From positions 2,232,001-2,296,000 of the forward strand of contig NZ_CP032084.1 of NCBI RefSeq assembly GCF_003600685.1: a stretch of 64,000 nt of DNA. The letters are read 5' to 3'. A model generated the notes under the pieces. It worked only from the letters and a program-made list of their open reading frames with translations, ran no database searches and was not told where the DNA came from. Below are positions 53,869-63,909 of the stretch, piece by piece. Origin of the DNA: Achromobacter sp. B7. Lineage in GTDB: Bacteria > Pseudomonadota > Gammaproteobacteria > Burkholderiales > Burkholderiaceae_B. The translations under genes and the position numbers were made by a program. Numbering within the stretch: position 1 is the stretch's first letter; every line of letters starts with the position of its first letter.

Positions 53869-54720
53869 TCAGCCCGCCGCGCGTTCGGCGGCTTCGACCG
53901 TGTTGACCAGCAGCATGGCGATGGTCATGGGGCCCACGCCACCCGGCACGGGCGTGATGGCGCCGGCAACTTCCTTGGCGGACGCGAAGTCCACGTCGCC
54001 GCACAGCTTGCCGTCTTCGCCACGGTTGATGCCCACGTCGATGACCACGGCGCCGGGCTTGATCATCGAACCGTCGATCATGCCGGGCTTGCCGGTGGCC
54101 ACCACCAGGACGTCGGCGCGGCGGGTCTGGGCCGCCAGGTCGCGCGTCTTGGAATTGCAGATGGTGATGGTGGCGCCGGCGGCAAGCAGCAACATGGCCA
54201 TCGGCTTGCCGACGATGTTGCTGGCGCCGACGATCACGGCTTCCGCGCCGCGCAGCGTCACGCCTTCCGATTCCAGCATCTTCATCACGCCGTAGGGCGT
54301 GCAGGGGCGGAACAGCGGCTGGCCGGTCATGAGCAGGCCGGCGTTGCTGATGTGAAAGCCGTCCACGTCCTTCTCGGCCGAAATGGCTTCGATGACCTTG
54401 TGGGCATCCATGTGCTTGGGCAGCGGCAACTGCACCAGGATGCCGTGGATGGTGGGGTCCTGGTTCAACACGGCGATGCGGGCCAGCAGTTCGGCCTCGG
54501 TCATCTCGGCCGGGTACTGTTCCTTGACAGAATGCAGGCCGGCTTTTTCGCAGGCGGCAACCTTGTTGCGCACGTAAACCTGGGACGCGGGGTCCGCGCC
54601 CACCAGCACCACGGCCAGACCCGGGCGCGTGCCCTTGGCCGCCAGGGTGGCGACGCGCTGGGCGACTTCTTCACGAATGCGCAGCGACAGGGCCGCGCCG
54701 TCAATAATCCTGGCGGTCAT
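53869..54720 (-). CDS. folD: Bifunctional methylenetetrahydrofolate dehydrogenase/cyclohydrolase
   Basis: The 283-residue protein is a standard FolD: catalytic Tyr49 and Lys53 in [33 protein letters not shown], and a C-terminal NADP-binding [14 protein letters not shown]. It interconverts 5,10-methylene- and 10-formyl-tetrahydrofolate in the cytoplasm. Its ATG overlaps the stop of the response regulator gene (ATGA), so it is co-translated with a two-component system, an unusual position for a housekeeping folate gene. Confidence 0.96.
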   Translation of the reverse strand: MTARIIDGAALSLRIREEVAQRVATLAAKGTRPGLAVVLVGADPASQVYVRNKVAACEKAGLHSVKEQYPAEMTEAELLARIAVLNQDPTIHGILVQLPLPKHMDAHKVIEAISAEKDVDGFHISNAGLLMTGQPLFRPCTPYGVMKMLESEGVTLRGAEAVIVGASNIVGKPMAMLLLAAGATITICNSKTRDLAAQTRRADVLVVATGKPGMIDGSMIKPGAVVIDVGINRGEDGKLCGDVDFASAKEVAGAITPVPGGVGPMTIAMLLVNTVEAAERAAG

Positions 54721-55343
54721 GCATGCGCCTCGGGTTTGGCCAAGGCCACTTTCATCAAATCAGCAACGGTAGTCACTTCTAGTTTTTCCATAATGTTGGC
54801 GCGATGCGCCTCGACGGTCTTGATGCTGATGCCCAGGTCGTCGGCAATCTGCTTGTTCAAGCGGCCGGCGACGATGCGCTCCAGCACCTGCTGCTCGCGC
54901 GCGGTCAGGCGTGCCAGCATGGCTTCGTGGTCCTTTTGGGCCTGGTGCTTGGACACGCGCTGCGTGGCTTGCTCAAGCATGCGCGCAACGATCTCGCGCA
55001 GGTCCGATTCGTTGAAGGGCTTTTCCAGGAAGTCGACGGCGCCTTTCTTCATCGTGGAAACGGCCATGGGCACGTCGCCGTGGCCGGTGATGAAGACGAT
55101 GGGTAGCGGCGCGTTGCGGGCGATAAGCTGCTCCTGGAGTTCCAGGCCGCTCATGCCGGGCATGCGCACGTCGGCGATCAGCACGCCGATCTGGCTGGCG
55201 TCGTAGTCTTCCAGGAAGGATTCGCCGCTGGCATAGGCGCGAACGCGATAGCCATTGGCTTCCAACAGCCAGCGCAGCGAATCGCGGACCGCTTCGTCGT
55301 CGTCAACTATGAATACCGTGCTCGACAGGTGGGGCGTGTTCAT
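54717..55343 (-). CDS. FixJ/NarL-type response regulator
   Basis: The 208-residue protein has an N-terminal receiver domain with acidic pocket Asp14-Asp15-Asp16 and phosphoacceptor Asp58 ([12 protein letters not shown]), Thr in FITGHGD and Lys in [14 protein letters not shown]-terminal LuxR helix-turn-helix follows ([43 protein letters not shown]). It overlaps the kinase stop by four bases. Targets are unknown; folD downstream and the divergent aceE promoter region are candidates by position. Confidence 0.93.
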   Translation of the reverse strand: MNTPHLSSTVFIVDDDEAVRDSLRWLLEANGYRVRAYASGESFLEDYDASQIGVLIADVRMPGMSGLELQEQLIARNAPLPIVFITGHGDVPMAVSTMKKGAVDFLEKPFNESDLREIVARMLEQATQRVSKHQAQKDHEAMLARLTAREQQVLERIVAGRLNKQIADDLGISIKTVEAHRANIMEKLEVTTVADLMKVALAKPEAHA

Positions 55344-57094
55344 GCGTGCAACTCCTCGGACTGATCATTCTGGGCCTGCGGCTGGGAAGCAGCGCAGGGC
55401 AGGGTAAAGCGGAAAATAGTACCGCCAGCGGGGTTGGGGTCCGCCCACAGGCGGCCATGGTGCGATTCAATAATGGTACGGCAGATGTTCAGCCCCATGC
55501 CCAGGCCCTGGGTCTTGGTGCTGAAGAACGGTTCGAACAGGCGTTCGGGCTCGGCCAGGCCATGGCCGCGGTCCACCACGGCCACTTCTATATGTTGCTC
55601 GTGCAGGATCACGGCGACTTTCAATTCGTCCGATTCGCTGTTTTCCATGGCTTCCAGCCCGTTCTTGAGCAGGTTCAACAGCACCTGTTCGATCAGGATG
55701 GGGTCGGCCAGCACGTCGGGCGCATTCGACGGCACGAAGCTGTCGATGCGGATGCGGCGCTTGCGGGCGTCGATTTCGGCAAAGCCGATGGCGTTGTCGA
55801 CAATGCGGCCGATAGCCACGCGTTGGCGGCGCGGCTCGCTGCGCTTCACGAATTCGCGGATGCGGCTGATGATCTTGCCCGCGCGTTCGGCCTGCGACGC
55901 GGCTTTTTCCAGCGCGGGCAGCAGCATGTTGGGGCTGGTGTGGCCGGCCTTGACCAAGGCCACCGCGCCCATGCTGTAGTTGGCGATGGCCGTCAGCGGC
56001 TGGTTCAGTTCGTGCGCCAGCGACGAGGCCATTTCGCCCATCGTCGTCAGGCGGCTGGTCAGCTGAATCTTTTCCTGCTGCACGCGGGACGCTTCTTCGT
56101 GGCCACGGCGCTCGGTGATGTCGCGCGCCACCTGCATGCGCACGCGGCGGCCGTCCGTCCAGGCCAGCATGCGGTGGTGCACTTCAAACCAGCGCTGCAC
56201 CGACGGCGCGAACACTTCCACGGATTCATCGGTGAAGCGGCCACGGCGGCCGGCCAGCAGTTCGTCGTGGCCGCCCGTCTGCGCGCCGAAAACGCGGCGG
56301 TAGGTGCGGTTGGCAAACAGCAGTTCCAGGCCGTCGTGGGTGTCCGCCGTGACCGAGATGGCGTCGTCCAGGCCTTCCAGCACCGTCATGAAGCGTTCGT
56401 GCGCGGCGGTCAGGGCTTCGCGGATGCGCTTGGGTTCGGTGATGTCGGTCATCGACGTCATCCAGCCGATCTGGTTGCCGTTCGGGTCCAGCAGCGGCGA
56501 CACATACATGCGCGCGGTGAAGCGCGACCCGTCGCGCCGTTGCGCTTCCACTTCCAGGCCGCTGCTGGGCGTCTTGCCCGACATCAGGACGTCCAGCGTG
56601 TGCTGGTGTTGTTCATGGCGGCCGGGCACCCAATAAGGAAAGGGCGGGCTGCGGCCGATCAGGTCGGCTTCGTTCCAGCCGATCATGCGGCAGAACGCGG
56701 GGTTCACGTAGGCGATGCGGCCTTCCATATCCAGCACGCGCATGCCGGTGGACATGGAATTTTCCATAGCGCGGCGAAAGCCGGTCTCGGCGATGAGCGC
56801 GGCTTCGGCGGTGGAACGAAAGCGGGTATAGCGCCACAGCATCAACAGGCTGATGACGATCACGCAGGACAATGCCAGCACCACCCATATCAGGCGCTGC
56901 TGGCGCATTTCCTGGTCGATCGTCACAAACATGACGCTATCGTCATGAATGCGTTGCAGCCAGAAGAACACCCCCATCACACAGATGTACAGGATCAGCA
57001 CCATGACAGGCGTGACCCAATACACGCCGCGGCGGCGAGTGCGGGCGTGATCGTGGAACGGCGTAGGAATATTGGACTTGGGCGCGCTGGACAT
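55340..57094 (-). CDS. PAS-domain sensor histidine kinase (FixL/DctS-like)
   Basis: The start at 57094 gives 584 residues; an upstream codon at 57157 adds only Arg/Pro-rich sequence. Two membrane helices (about 24-46 and 67-86) flank a short periplasmic loop of about 20 residues. Two PAS domains follow (about 107-215 with GRIAYVNPAFCRMIGW, and 230-340), then the phosphoacceptor His361 in SLAHELNQPLTA and an ATPase domain with DRGHGLAEPERLFEPFFSTK and GLGMGLNICRTIIESH. No FixL haem-binding signature is evident. It is divergent from aceE, with 353 bases between starts. Confidence 0.92.
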   Translation of the reverse strand: MSSAPKSNIPTPFHDHARTRRRGVYWVTPVMVLILYICVMGVFFWLQRIHDDSVMFVTIDQEMRQQRLIWVVLALSCVIVISLLMLWRYTRFRSTAEAALIAETGFRRAMENSMSTGMRVLDMEGRIAYVNPAFCRMIGWNEADLIGRSPPFPYWVPGRHEQHQHTLDVLMSGKTPSSGLEVEAQRRDGSRFTARMYVSPLLDPNGNQIGWMTSMTDITEPKRIREALTAAHERFMTVLEGLDDAISVTADTHDGLELLFANRTYRRVFGAQTGGHDELLAGRRGRFTDESVEVFAPSVQRWFEVHHRMLAWTDGRRVRMQVARDITERRGHEEASRVQQEKIQLTSRLTTMGEMASSLAHELNQPLTAIANYSMGAVALVKAGHTSPNMLLPALEKAASQAERAGKIISRIREFVKRSEPRRQRVAIGRIVDNAIGFAEIDARKRRIRIDSFVPSNAPDVLADPILIEQVLLNLLKNGLEAMENSESDELKVAVILHEQHIEVAVVDRGHGLAEPERLFEPFFSTKTQGLGMGLNICRTIIESHHGRLWADPNPAGGTIFRFTLPCAASQPQAQNDQSEELHA

Positions 57095-57260
57095 GGAATT
57101 CGGGCCAGATAGACCGCGCATTTTAGTGCGTGTTGGGCGGGAATTGCCGGGAATCAAGCCCTGCTTTTGGCCTAGGCCATAAAAAGACGCGTCAGAGGCC
57201 GTTCAGCGGATGGTCAACATTTCGCATTATGAAATGCCGTACCGCAACATGAAATTTTCC

Positions 57261-57290
57261 TTGCGACCGGTTAATCTTCTTTCTTAGAAT
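57261..57290 (+). promoter_or_regulatory. Promoter of the aceE-aceF-lpdA operon
   Basis: The -35 TTGCGA and -10 TAGAAT are separated by 18 bases in a locally AT-rich stretch, giving a predicted start near 57297 and a leader of about 150 bases. The repeated ATGAAAT words at 57229-57236 and 57250-57256 lie just upstream and may be activator or repressor contacts. Confidence 0.55.
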
Positions 57291-57352
57291 GCCGGCTGAT
57301 AGGGAACCGACCCAAAGCAGGTCTCTAGAAAAACACCCCGACCCATGCCTGA

Positions 57353-57383
57353 CATGGTAGCCCGGATGATCCCGGCTACCATG
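57353..57383 (+). promoter_or_regulatory. Long hairpin in the aceE leader
   Basis: Arms 57353-57365 and 57371-57383 pair over 13 positions with one C-C mismatch around a 5-base ATGAT loop, inside the predicted 5' untranslated region and 64 bases before the aceE start. No T tract follows, so it is not a simple terminator. Confidence 0.5.
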
Positions 57384-57447
57384 CAGAGTCCGCGAGTTGA
57401 ACCATCAAGCGGGTGTGGTCACGACGAACCCCAACAGGAGACACACG

Positions 57448-60156
57448 ATGTCCTCTTTCGCCCAGGCTGGCGCCCCGCAGGCTGCCAACGACGAAGACAC
57501 CCTTGAAACCCAGGAGTGGCTCGAAGCCCTGGCGGCAGTCCTTGATCGCGAAGGGCCGCAGCGCGCGCACTACCTGCTGGAACGCCTGATCGACGAAGCG
57601 CGTCGTTCGGGTGCCCACATCCCGTTCTCGCCGAATACCGCTTACGTCAACACGATTCCGCCGGGCCTGGAGCCCGCGCATCCGGGCAACCTGGAACTGG
57701 AAACGCGTATCCGCTCGTATGTGCGCTGGAACGCCATGGCCATGGTCGTCAAGGCCAACAAGCACAACCCGCCGGACGGCGGCGACCTGGGCGGCCACAT
57801 CGCATCGTTTGCCTCGCTGGCCACCATGATCGGCTGCGGCCAGAACCACTTCTGGCACGCCGAAGACGAAAACCACGGCGGTGACCTGGTCTACTTCCAG
57901 GGCCACACGTCGCCCGGCATGTACGGCCGCGCCTACCTTGAAGGCCGCCTGACCGAAGAACAGCTGAACCACTTCCGCCAGGAAGTGGACGGCAAGGGCC
58001 TGTCGTCCTACCCGCACCCGAAGCTGATGCCGGATTTCTGGCAATTCCCGACGGTGTCGATGGGCCTGGGCCCGCTGATGGCCATCTATCAAGCCCGCTT
58101 CCTGAAGTACCTGCACGCCCGCGGCATTGCCGACACCAGCAACCGCAAGGTCTGGGTATTCTGCGGCGACGGCGAAATGGACGAACCGGAATCGCTGGGC
58201 GCCATCGCCCTGGCCGCGCGCGAAAAGCTCGACAACCTGATCTTCGTGGTGAACTGCAACCTGCAACGCCTGGACGGCCCGGTGCGCGGCAACGGCAAGA
58301 TCATCCAGGAACTGGAAGGCGACTTCCGCGGTTCCGGCTGGAACGTCATCAAGCTGATCTGGGGCGGTTACTGGGATCCGCTGCTTGCGCACGACAAGGA
58401 AGGCATCCTGCGCCAGATCATGGAAGAAACCGTGGACGGCGAGTACCAGGCGTACAAGGCCAACGACGGCAAGTTCGTCCGTGAACATTTCTTTGGCAAG
58501 CACCCCAAGCTGCTGGAAGCCGTCTCGCGCATGAGCGACGAAGACATCTGGCGCCTGAACCGTGGCGGCCACGACCCCCACAAGGTGTACGCCGCGTTCG
58601 ACGCCGCCACCAGCCACACCGGGCAACCCACCGTCATCCTGGCCAAGACCATCAAGGGCTACGGCATGGGCCACGTGGGCCAGGCCAAGAACCCGACCCA
58701 CCAGCAAAAGAAGCTGGAACTCGAATCCATCCGCGAATTCCGCGATCGCTTCGGCATCCCGATTCCGGACGACAAGCTGGAAGACCTGCCGTACTTCAAG
58801 CCGGCCGAAGATTCGCCCGAAATGAAGTACCTGCACGAGCGCCGCGCCGCGCTGGGCGGCTATCTGCCGCGCCGCCGCGCCAAGGCCGACGAGCAGCTCA
58901 AGGCCCCCGCGCTGGACGCCTTCAAGGCCGTGCTGGAACCCACTGCCGAAGGCCGTGAAATTTCCACCACGCAAGCCTTCGTTCGCATCCTGAACCAGGT
59001 GCTGCGCGACAAGGAACTGGGTCCGCGCGTGGTGCCGATCCTGGCCGACGAATCGCGTACCTTCGGTATGGAAGGCCTGTTCCGCCAGATCGGCATCTAT
59101 GCCCCGGAAGGCCAGAAGTACATCCCGGTCGATAAGGACCAGGTCATGTACTACAAGGAGTCGGCCGACGGCCAGCTGCTGCAGGAAGGCATCAACGAAG
59201 CGGGTGCAATGAGCTCGTGGATCGCGGCGGCCACGTCGTATTCCTCGAACAACCGCATCATGATTCCGTTCTTCATCTACTACTCGATGTTCGGGTTCCA
59301 GCGCATTGGCGATCTGGCCTGGGCGGCGGGCGACATGCAGGCGCGCGGCTTCCTGTTGGGCGGCACTGCCGGCCGCACGACGCTGAACGGCGAAGGCTTG
59401 CAGCACGAAGACGGCCACAGCCACATCCTGGCGTCCACCATCCCGAACTGCGTGTCGTACGACCCGACGTTCGGCCATGAGCTGGCCGTGATCATCCAGC
59501 ATGGCTTGAAGCGCATGGTGGAAGACCAGGAAAACGTCTATTACTACCTGACGGTGATGAACGAAAACTACCCGCAGCCCGGTCTGACCCAGGGCGACGA
59601 GGAAGGCATCATCAAGGGCATGTACAAGCTGAAGACGCACGGCAAGGGCAAGAACCGCGTGCAGCTGATGGGCTCGGGCACGATCCTGCGCGAAGTCATG
59701 GCTGCGCAGGAACTGCTGGACGCCGACTGGGGCGTGGCATCGGATCTGTGGAGCGTCACCAGCTTCACCGAACTGCGCCGCAACGGCCTGGACGCCGAGC
59801 GCCACAACATGCTGCACCCCGACGAGAAAAAGCCGCAAGTGGCTTACGTCACGGAACAGCTGGCCAAGACGGAAGGCCCGATCATCGCGTCGACCGACTA
59901 CATGAAGCTCTTTGCCGACCAGATCCGTCCGTTCGTGCCCAAGGGCCGCGAATACAAGGTGCTGGGCACCGACGGTTTCGGCCGCTCGGACTTCCGCGCC
60001 AAGCTGCGTGAGCACTTCGAAGTGGATCGCCACTTTGTCGTGGTCGCCGCGCTGCGCGCGCTGGCAGACGAAGGCAAGGTTCCGATGGCCAAGGTGGCGG
60101 AAGCCATCAAGAAGTACGGCATCAATCCGAACAAAGCCAACCCGCAATACGCCTGA
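57448..60156 (+). CDS. aceE: Pyruvate dehydrogenase E1 component (homodimeric type)
   Basis: The ATG at 57448, seven bases after CAGGAG, gives 902 residues, typical of the single-chain homodimeric E1. The thiamine diphosphate motif is GDGEMDEPESLGAIALAAREKLDNLIFVVNCN (residues about 238-270). Also visible are HFWHAEDENHGGDLVYFQGH and, in the C-terminal half, AMSSWIAAATSYSSNN and GRTTLNGEGLQHEDGHS. It decarboxylates pyruvate and passes the acetyl group to the lipoyl domains of E2. First gene of the aceE-aceF-lpdA operon. Confidence 0.97.
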   Translation: MSSFAQAGAPQAANDEDTLETQEWLEALAAVLDREGPQRAHYLLERLIDEARRSGAHIPFSPNTAYVNTIPPGLEPAHPGNLELETRIRSYVRWNAMAMVVKANKHNPPDGGDLGGHIASFASLATMIGCGQNHFWHAEDENHGGDLVYFQGHTSPGMYGRAYLEGRLTEEQLNHFRQEVDGKGLSSYPHPKLMPDFWQFPTVSMGLGPLMAIYQARFLKYLHARGIADTSNRKVWVFCGDGEMDEPESLGAIALAAREKLDNLIFVVNCNLQRLDGPVRGNGKIIQELEGDFRGSGWNVIKLIWGGYWDPLLAHDKEGILRQIMEETVDGEYQAYKANDGKFVREHFFGKHPKLLEAVSRMSDEDIWRLNRGGHDPHKVYAAFDAATSHTGQPTVILAKTIKGYGMGHVGQAKNPTHQQKKLELESIREFRDRFGIPIPDDKLEDLPYFKPAEDSPEMKYLHERRAALGGYLPRRRAKADEQLKAPALDAFKAVLEPTAEGREISTTQAFVRILNQVLRDKELGPRVVPILADESRTFGMEGLFRQIGIYAPEGQKYIPVDKDQVMYYKESADGQLLQEGINEAGAMSSWIAAATSYSSNNRIMIPFFIYYSMFGFQRIGDLAWAAGDMQARGFLLGGTAGRTTLNGEGLQHEDGHSHILASTIPNCVSYDPTFGHELAVIIQHGLKRMVEDQENVYYYLTVMNENYPQPGLTQGDEEGIIKGMYKLKTHGKGKNRVQLMGSGTILREVMAAQELLDADWGVASDLWSVTSFTELRRNGLDAERHNMLHPDEKKPQVAYVTEQLAKTEGPIIASTDYMKLFADQIRPFVPKGREYKVLGTDGFGRSDFRAKLREHFEVDRHFVVVAALRALADEGKVPMAKVAEAIKKYGINPNKANPQYA

Positions 60157-60168
60157 GGGTAAAGAGAC

Positions 60169-61851
60169 ATGAGCAACATCGTGCAAATCAAGGTTCCCGA
60201 TATCGGCGACTTCAAGGAAGTGGAAGTCATTGAGGTGTTGGTGGCGGTGGGCGACACGATCAAGGCCGAACAAAGCCTGATCACCGTCGAGTCCGACAAG
60301 GCGTCGATGGAAATTCCCGCGTCGCAAGGCGGCGTGGTGAAGTCCATCTCTGTGAAGGTGGGCGACAAGGTTGCCGAAGGCGCGGTCGTGCTGGAAGTGG
60401 AAGCCGAAGCCGAAGGCTCGGGCGCCGCCCCGGCCGCCAAGGAAGAGGCCCCCAAGGCCGCTGCCAAGGAAGCGCCGAAGCAGGCTGCTGCCGCTGCCCC
60501 CGCCGCCAAGGCGCAAGCCGCCGCGCCTGCCGCTGCCAGCGGCCCGGTCAATATCGAAGTGCCGGACATCGGCGACTTCAAGGAAGTGGAAGTCATCGAA
60601 GTGATGGTCGCCGTGGGCGACACCATCAAGGCCGAGCAAAGCCTGATCACCGTGGAGTCCGACAAGGCCTCGATGGAGATTCCGGCCTCGCAAGGCGGCG
60701 TGGTCAAGGAAGTGAAGGTCAAGGTTGGCGACAAGGTGGCCAAGGGTTCGGTGGTGGTCGTCGTTGAAGGCGACGCCGGCGCTGCCCCTGCTGCCACGTC
60801 CGACGCCAAGCCGGAAGCCAAGGCCGAAGCTAAGACCGAAGCGAAAGCAGAATCCAAGGCTGAAGCGCCTGCTGCTGCTCCTGCTTCGCGCCCGGCACCC
60901 GCCGCCGCGCTGGAAGACCCCAACCTGAAGCCCGGCCAACTGCCCCACGCGTCCCCGTCCGTGCGCAAGTTCGCGCGCGAGCTGGGCGTAAACCTCAGCA
61001 AGGTCAAGGGTTCGGGTCCCAAGGAACGCATTACCGCCGACGACGTGCGCGGTTTCGTCAAGCAGGCGCTGGCCGCTGCACCGGCTGCCGCAGCCGGCGG
61101 TTCGGCCGATGGCGCTGCGCTGGGCCTGTTGCCGTGGCCCAAGGTCGACTTCACCAAGTTCGGCCCGATCGAAGCCAAGCCGCTGTCGCGCATCAAGAAG
61201 ATTTCCGGCGCGAACCTGCACCGCAACTGGGTCATGATCCCGCACGTCACCAACAACGACGAAGCGGACATCACCGACCTGGAAGCGCTGCGCGTCACGC
61301 TGAACAAGGAAAACGAGAAGTCGGGCATCAAGGTCACGATGCTGGCCTTCCTGATCAAGGCCGTGGTCGCCGCCTTGAAGAAATTCCCCGAGTTCAACGC
61401 GTCGCTGGATGGCGACAACCTGGTGCTCAAGCAGTACTACCACATCGGTTTCGCCGCCGACACGCCCAACGGGCTGGTCGTGCCGGTGATTCGCGACGCC
61501 GACAAGAAGGGCATCTTGCAGATCGCGCAAGAAATGACGGACCTGTCCAAGAAGGCGCGCGACGGCAAGATCTCGCCCGCTGAAATGCAGGGCGGCTGCT
61601 TCTCGATTTCGTCCTTGGGCGGTATCGGCGGCACGTCGTTCACGCCGATCATCAACGCGCCCGAAGTGGCCATCCTGGGTGTGTCGCGTTCGGCGCACAA
61701 GCCCGTCTGGGACGGCAAGCAGTTCGTGCCGCGCCTGATGGTGCCGCTGTCGCTGTCGTACGACCACCGCGTCATCGACGGCGCCTCCGCTGCCCGCTTC
61801 AACGCCTATCTGGGCGCCTTGCTGGCCGACTTCCGCCGCATCGCGCTGTAA
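60169..61851 (+). CDS. aceF: Pyruvate dehydrogenase E2, dihydrolipoamide acetyltransferase with two lipoyl domains
   Basis: The 560-residue protein has two N-terminal lipoyl domains with lipoylated lysines predicted at Lys44 and Lys166 (both in [13 protein letters not shown]), joined by Ala/Lys/Glu-rich flexible linkers. An E3/E1-binding domain is at about 262-300 ([34 protein letters not shown]), and the catalytic core ends with [17 protein letters not shown] (DHRxxDG). It forms the core of the complex and makes acetyl-CoA. It starts 12 bases after aceE. Confidence 0.97.
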   Translation: MSNIVQIKVPDIGDFKEVEVIEVLVAVGDTIKAEQSLITVESDKASMEIPASQGGVVKSISVKVGDKVAEGAVVLEVEAEAEGSGAAPAAKEEAPKAAAKEAPKQAAAAAPAAKAQAAAPAAASGPVNIEVPDIGDFKEVEVIEVMVAVGDTIKAEQSLITVESDKASMEIPASQGGVVKEVKVKVGDKVAKGSVVVVVEGDAGAAPAATSDAKPEAKAEAKTEAKAESKAEAPAAAPASRPAPAAALEDPNLKPGQLPHASPSVRKFARELGVNLSKVKGSGPKERITADDVRGFVKQALAAAPAAAAGGSADGAALGLLPWPKVDFTKFGPIEAKPLSRIKKISGANLHRNWVMIPHVTNNDEADITDLEALRVTLNKENEKSGIKVTMLAFLIKAVVAALKKFPEFNASLDGDNLVLKQYYHIGFAADTPNGLVVPVIRDADKKGILQIAQEMTDLSKKARDGKISPAEMQGGCFSISSLGGIGGTSFTPIINAPEVAILGVSRSAHKPVWDGKQFVPRLMVPLSLSYDHRVIDGASAARFNAYLGALLADFRRIAL

Positions 61852-61863
61852 ACGGGGAGCCCT

Positions 61864-63651
61864 ATGAGCAATACCGTTCAAATCAAAGTGCCGGACATCG
61901 GCGACTTCAAGGAAGTGGAAGTCATCGAAGTGCTGGTCGCCGTGGGCGACACGATCAAGGCCGAACAAAGCCTGATCACCGTTGAGTCGGACAAGGCGTC
62001 GATGGAAATCCCCGCGTCGCAAGGCGGCGTGGTGAAATCCATTGCGGTCAAGGTGGGCGACAAGGTTGCCGAAGGCGCGGTCGTGCTGGAAGTGGAGGCG
62101 GCGGATGCCGCCGCCGCGCCGGCCGCCAAGGAAGCACCCAAGGCCGCTGAGGCACCCAAGCAAGCTGCGGCTGCTGCGGCGCCAGCCCCGAAGTCCGCGA
62201 CGCCTGCGCCGACGGCAGCCACCTTCAAGGGTTCAGCCGACGGTGAATACGACATGCTGGTGCTGGGCGCGGGCCCCGGCGGCTATTCCGCCGCCTTCCG
62301 CGCCGCCGACCTCGGCCTGTCCGTGGTCCTGGTCGAGCGCTACGCCACGCTGGGCGGCGTCTGCCTGAACGTGGGCTGCATCCCGTCCAAGGCGCTCTTG
62401 CACAACGCTGCCGTCATCGACGAAGCCCGCGAGCTGGCTGCCCACGGCATCAGCTTCGGCGAGCCCAAGATCGACCTGGACAAGCTGCGCGGCTACAAGG
62501 ACAGCGTGGTCGCCAAGCTGACCGGCGGCCTGGCCGGCATGGCCAAGGCTCGCAAGGTCACCGTGGTGACGGGCGTGGGCGAATTCGCCGATGCCAACCA
62601 CCTGACCGTGACGTCGGCCGACGGCAAGAGCCAGACGCTGCGCTTCAAGCAAGCCATCATCGCCGCCGGCAGCCAGTCGGTGAAGCTGCCCTTCATGCCC
62701 AAGGACGACCGCGTCGTCGACTCCACCGGCGCGCTGCTGCTGCGTGAAGTACCCAAGAAGATGCTGATCGTGGGCGGCGGCATCATCGGCCTGGAAATGG
62801 GCACGGTGTATTCCACGCTGGGCGCCCGCCTGGACGTCGTGGAAATGCTGGACGGCCTGATGCAAGGCGCTGACCGCGACCTGGTCAAGGTCTGGCAGAA
62901 GAAGAACGCCTATCGCTTCGACAACATCATGTTGAAGACGAAGACCGTGGGCGCCGAAGCCAAGAAAGACGGCATCTACGTCACGTTCGAAGGCGAGGGC
63001 GCGCCCAAGGAACCGCAACGCTACGACCTGGTTCTGCAAGCCGTGGGCCGCAGCCCCAACGGCAAGAAGATCGGCGCCGACAAGGCGGGCATTGCCGTGA
63101 CCGACCGCGGTTTCATCGAGGTCGATCGCCAGATGCGCACCAACGTGCCGCACATCTACGCCATTGGCGACATCGTCGGCCAGCCGATGCTGGCGCACAA
63201 GGCCGTGCACGAAGGCCACGTGGCAGCGGAAGCCGCCGCCGGCCAGAAGTCGTTCTTTGACGCGCGCGTCATTCCGTCGGTGGCCTACACCGATCCGGAA
63301 GTGGCATGGGTGGGCCTGACCGAAGACGAAGCCAAGAAGCAAGGCATCAAGATCGAGAAGGGCGTGTTCCCGTGGGCCGCCTCCGGCCGCGCCATCGCCA
63401 ACGGCCGCGACGAAGGCTTCACCAAGCTGATTTTCGACGCGGAAACGCATCGCATCCTGGGCGGCAGCATCGTGGGCACCCACGCCGGCGACCTGATCAG
63501 CGAACTGGCCCTGGCCGTGGAAATGGGCGCCGACGTCGTCGACATCGCCAAGACCATCCACCCGCACCCGACGCTGGGTGAGTCGGTGGGCATGGCGGCG
63601 GAAGTGGCGGAAGGCGTCTGCACGGACTTGCCGCCGATGAAGAAGAAGTAG
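61864..63651 (+). CDS. lpdA: Dihydrolipoamide dehydrogenase (E3) with N-terminal lipoyl domain
   Basis: The 595-residue protein is about 120 residues longer than a plain E3 because it begins with a lipoyl domain (Lys44 in [13 protein letters not shown]) nearly identical to those of AceF, then an Ala/Pro-rich linker. The E3 part has the FAD motif [20 protein letters not shown], the redox disulfide in [13 protein letters not shown], an NAD motif ([13 protein letters not shown]) and the C-terminal HPHPTLGE with the catalytic His. It reoxidises dihydrolipoyl groups. A terminator follows about 97 bases downstream. Confidence 0.96.
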   Translation: MSNTVQIKVPDIGDFKEVEVIEVLVAVGDTIKAEQSLITVESDKASMEIPASQGGVVKSIAVKVGDKVAEGAVVLEVEAADAAAAPAAKEAPKAAEAPKQAAAAAAPAPKSATPAPTAATFKGSADGEYDMLVLGAGPGGYSAAFRAADLGLSVVLVERYATLGGVCLNVGCIPSKALLHNAAVIDEARELAAHGISFGEPKIDLDKLRGYKDSVVAKLTGGLAGMAKARKVTVVTGVGEFADANHLTVTSADGKSQTLRFKQAIIAAGSQSVKLPFMPKDDRVVDSTGALLLREVPKKMLIVGGGIIGLEMGTVYSTLGARLDVVEMLDGLMQGADRDLVKVWQKKNAYRFDNIMLKTKTVGAEAKKDGIYVTFEGEGAPKEPQRYDLVLQAVGRSPNGKKIGADKAGIAVTDRGFIEVDRQMRTNVPHIYAIGDIVGQPMLAHKAVHEGHVAAEAAAGQKSFFDARVIPSVAYTDPEVAWVGLTEDEAKKQGIKIEKGVFPWAASGRAIANGRDEGFTKLIFDAETHRILGGSIVGTHAGDLISELALAVEMGADVVDIAKTIHPHPTLGESVGMAAEVAEGVCTDLPPMKKK

Positions 63652-63690
63652 TGTGTGGGGGTAGCGTGTTGCGACGGTTGTCGTTGCACA

Positions 63691-63726
63691 CGTCGCCGCA
63701 TACATCGCCGCATACGTCGTCGCACG
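63691..63726. repeat. Three 12-base tandem repeats after lpdA
   Basis: Three consecutive 12-base units, cgtcgccgcata-like, at 63691-63702, 63703-63714 and 63715-63726 (one to three differences), in the noncoding space between the lpdA stop and its terminator. Confidence 0.55.
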
Positions 63727-63747
63727 CGATGACGCCGCAATGCAAAA

Positions 63748-63784
63748 AGCGCTGGCCTTGTAAAAGGACCAGCGCTATTTTTTT
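63748..63784 (+). terminator. Intrinsic terminator of the pyruvate dehydrogenase operon
   Basis: An 8-base stem AGCGCTGG/CCAGCGCT with a 13-base loop (itself able to pair further) is followed by A and seven T residues. A run of A residues on the 5' side may also allow termination of the minus-strand gene downstream. Confidence 0.8.
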
Positions 63785-63825
63785 GGGATGCCGCCGCGTG
63801 GCGTCCGGCGTCCGGGGCAGGGGTG

Positions 63826-63909
63826 GATATCAGGGGTGGGATATCAGCCGGGACATATCAGGCTTGCGATATCCGACGTGTGATATCAGGCGTGCGATAT
63901 CAGGCGTGC
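63826..63909. repeat. Six-copy 14-base tandem repeat with GATATC core
   Basis: Six adjacent 14-base units begin at 63826, 63840, 63854, 63868, 63882 and 63896. The last two are identical (GATATCAGGCGTGC) and the others differ at a few positions; a partial seventh may follow. Every unit keeps ATATC; five of six keep the whole GATATC palindrome. The last unit overlaps the stop codon of the minus-strand gene. Confidence 0.88.

Larger units (their letters stand above)
57095..57447. other. Gene-free interval between the kinase gene and aceE
   Basis: This 353-base interval holds a sigma-70-type promoter toward aceE, an inverted repeat CATTTC-N7-GAAATG at 57218-57236 upstream of that promoter, and a 12-13-base-arm hairpin at 57353-57383 in the aceE leader. 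No convincing ORF or RNA gene was seen in the remainder. Confidence 0.6.

Noticed and set aside
57376..62163. A 1,595-codon open frame on the minus strand, antisense to aceE and aceF
   Set aside because: It mirrors highly expressed genes with strongly biased GC-rich codons, its translation is low-complexity His/Arg/Val/Gly-rich with no family motif, and the plus-strand genes are certain.
63826..63909. CRISPR or iteron-type replication origin
   Set aside because: The 14-base units are directly adjacent with no spacers, and no replication initiator gene or AT-rich unwinding region is nearby.
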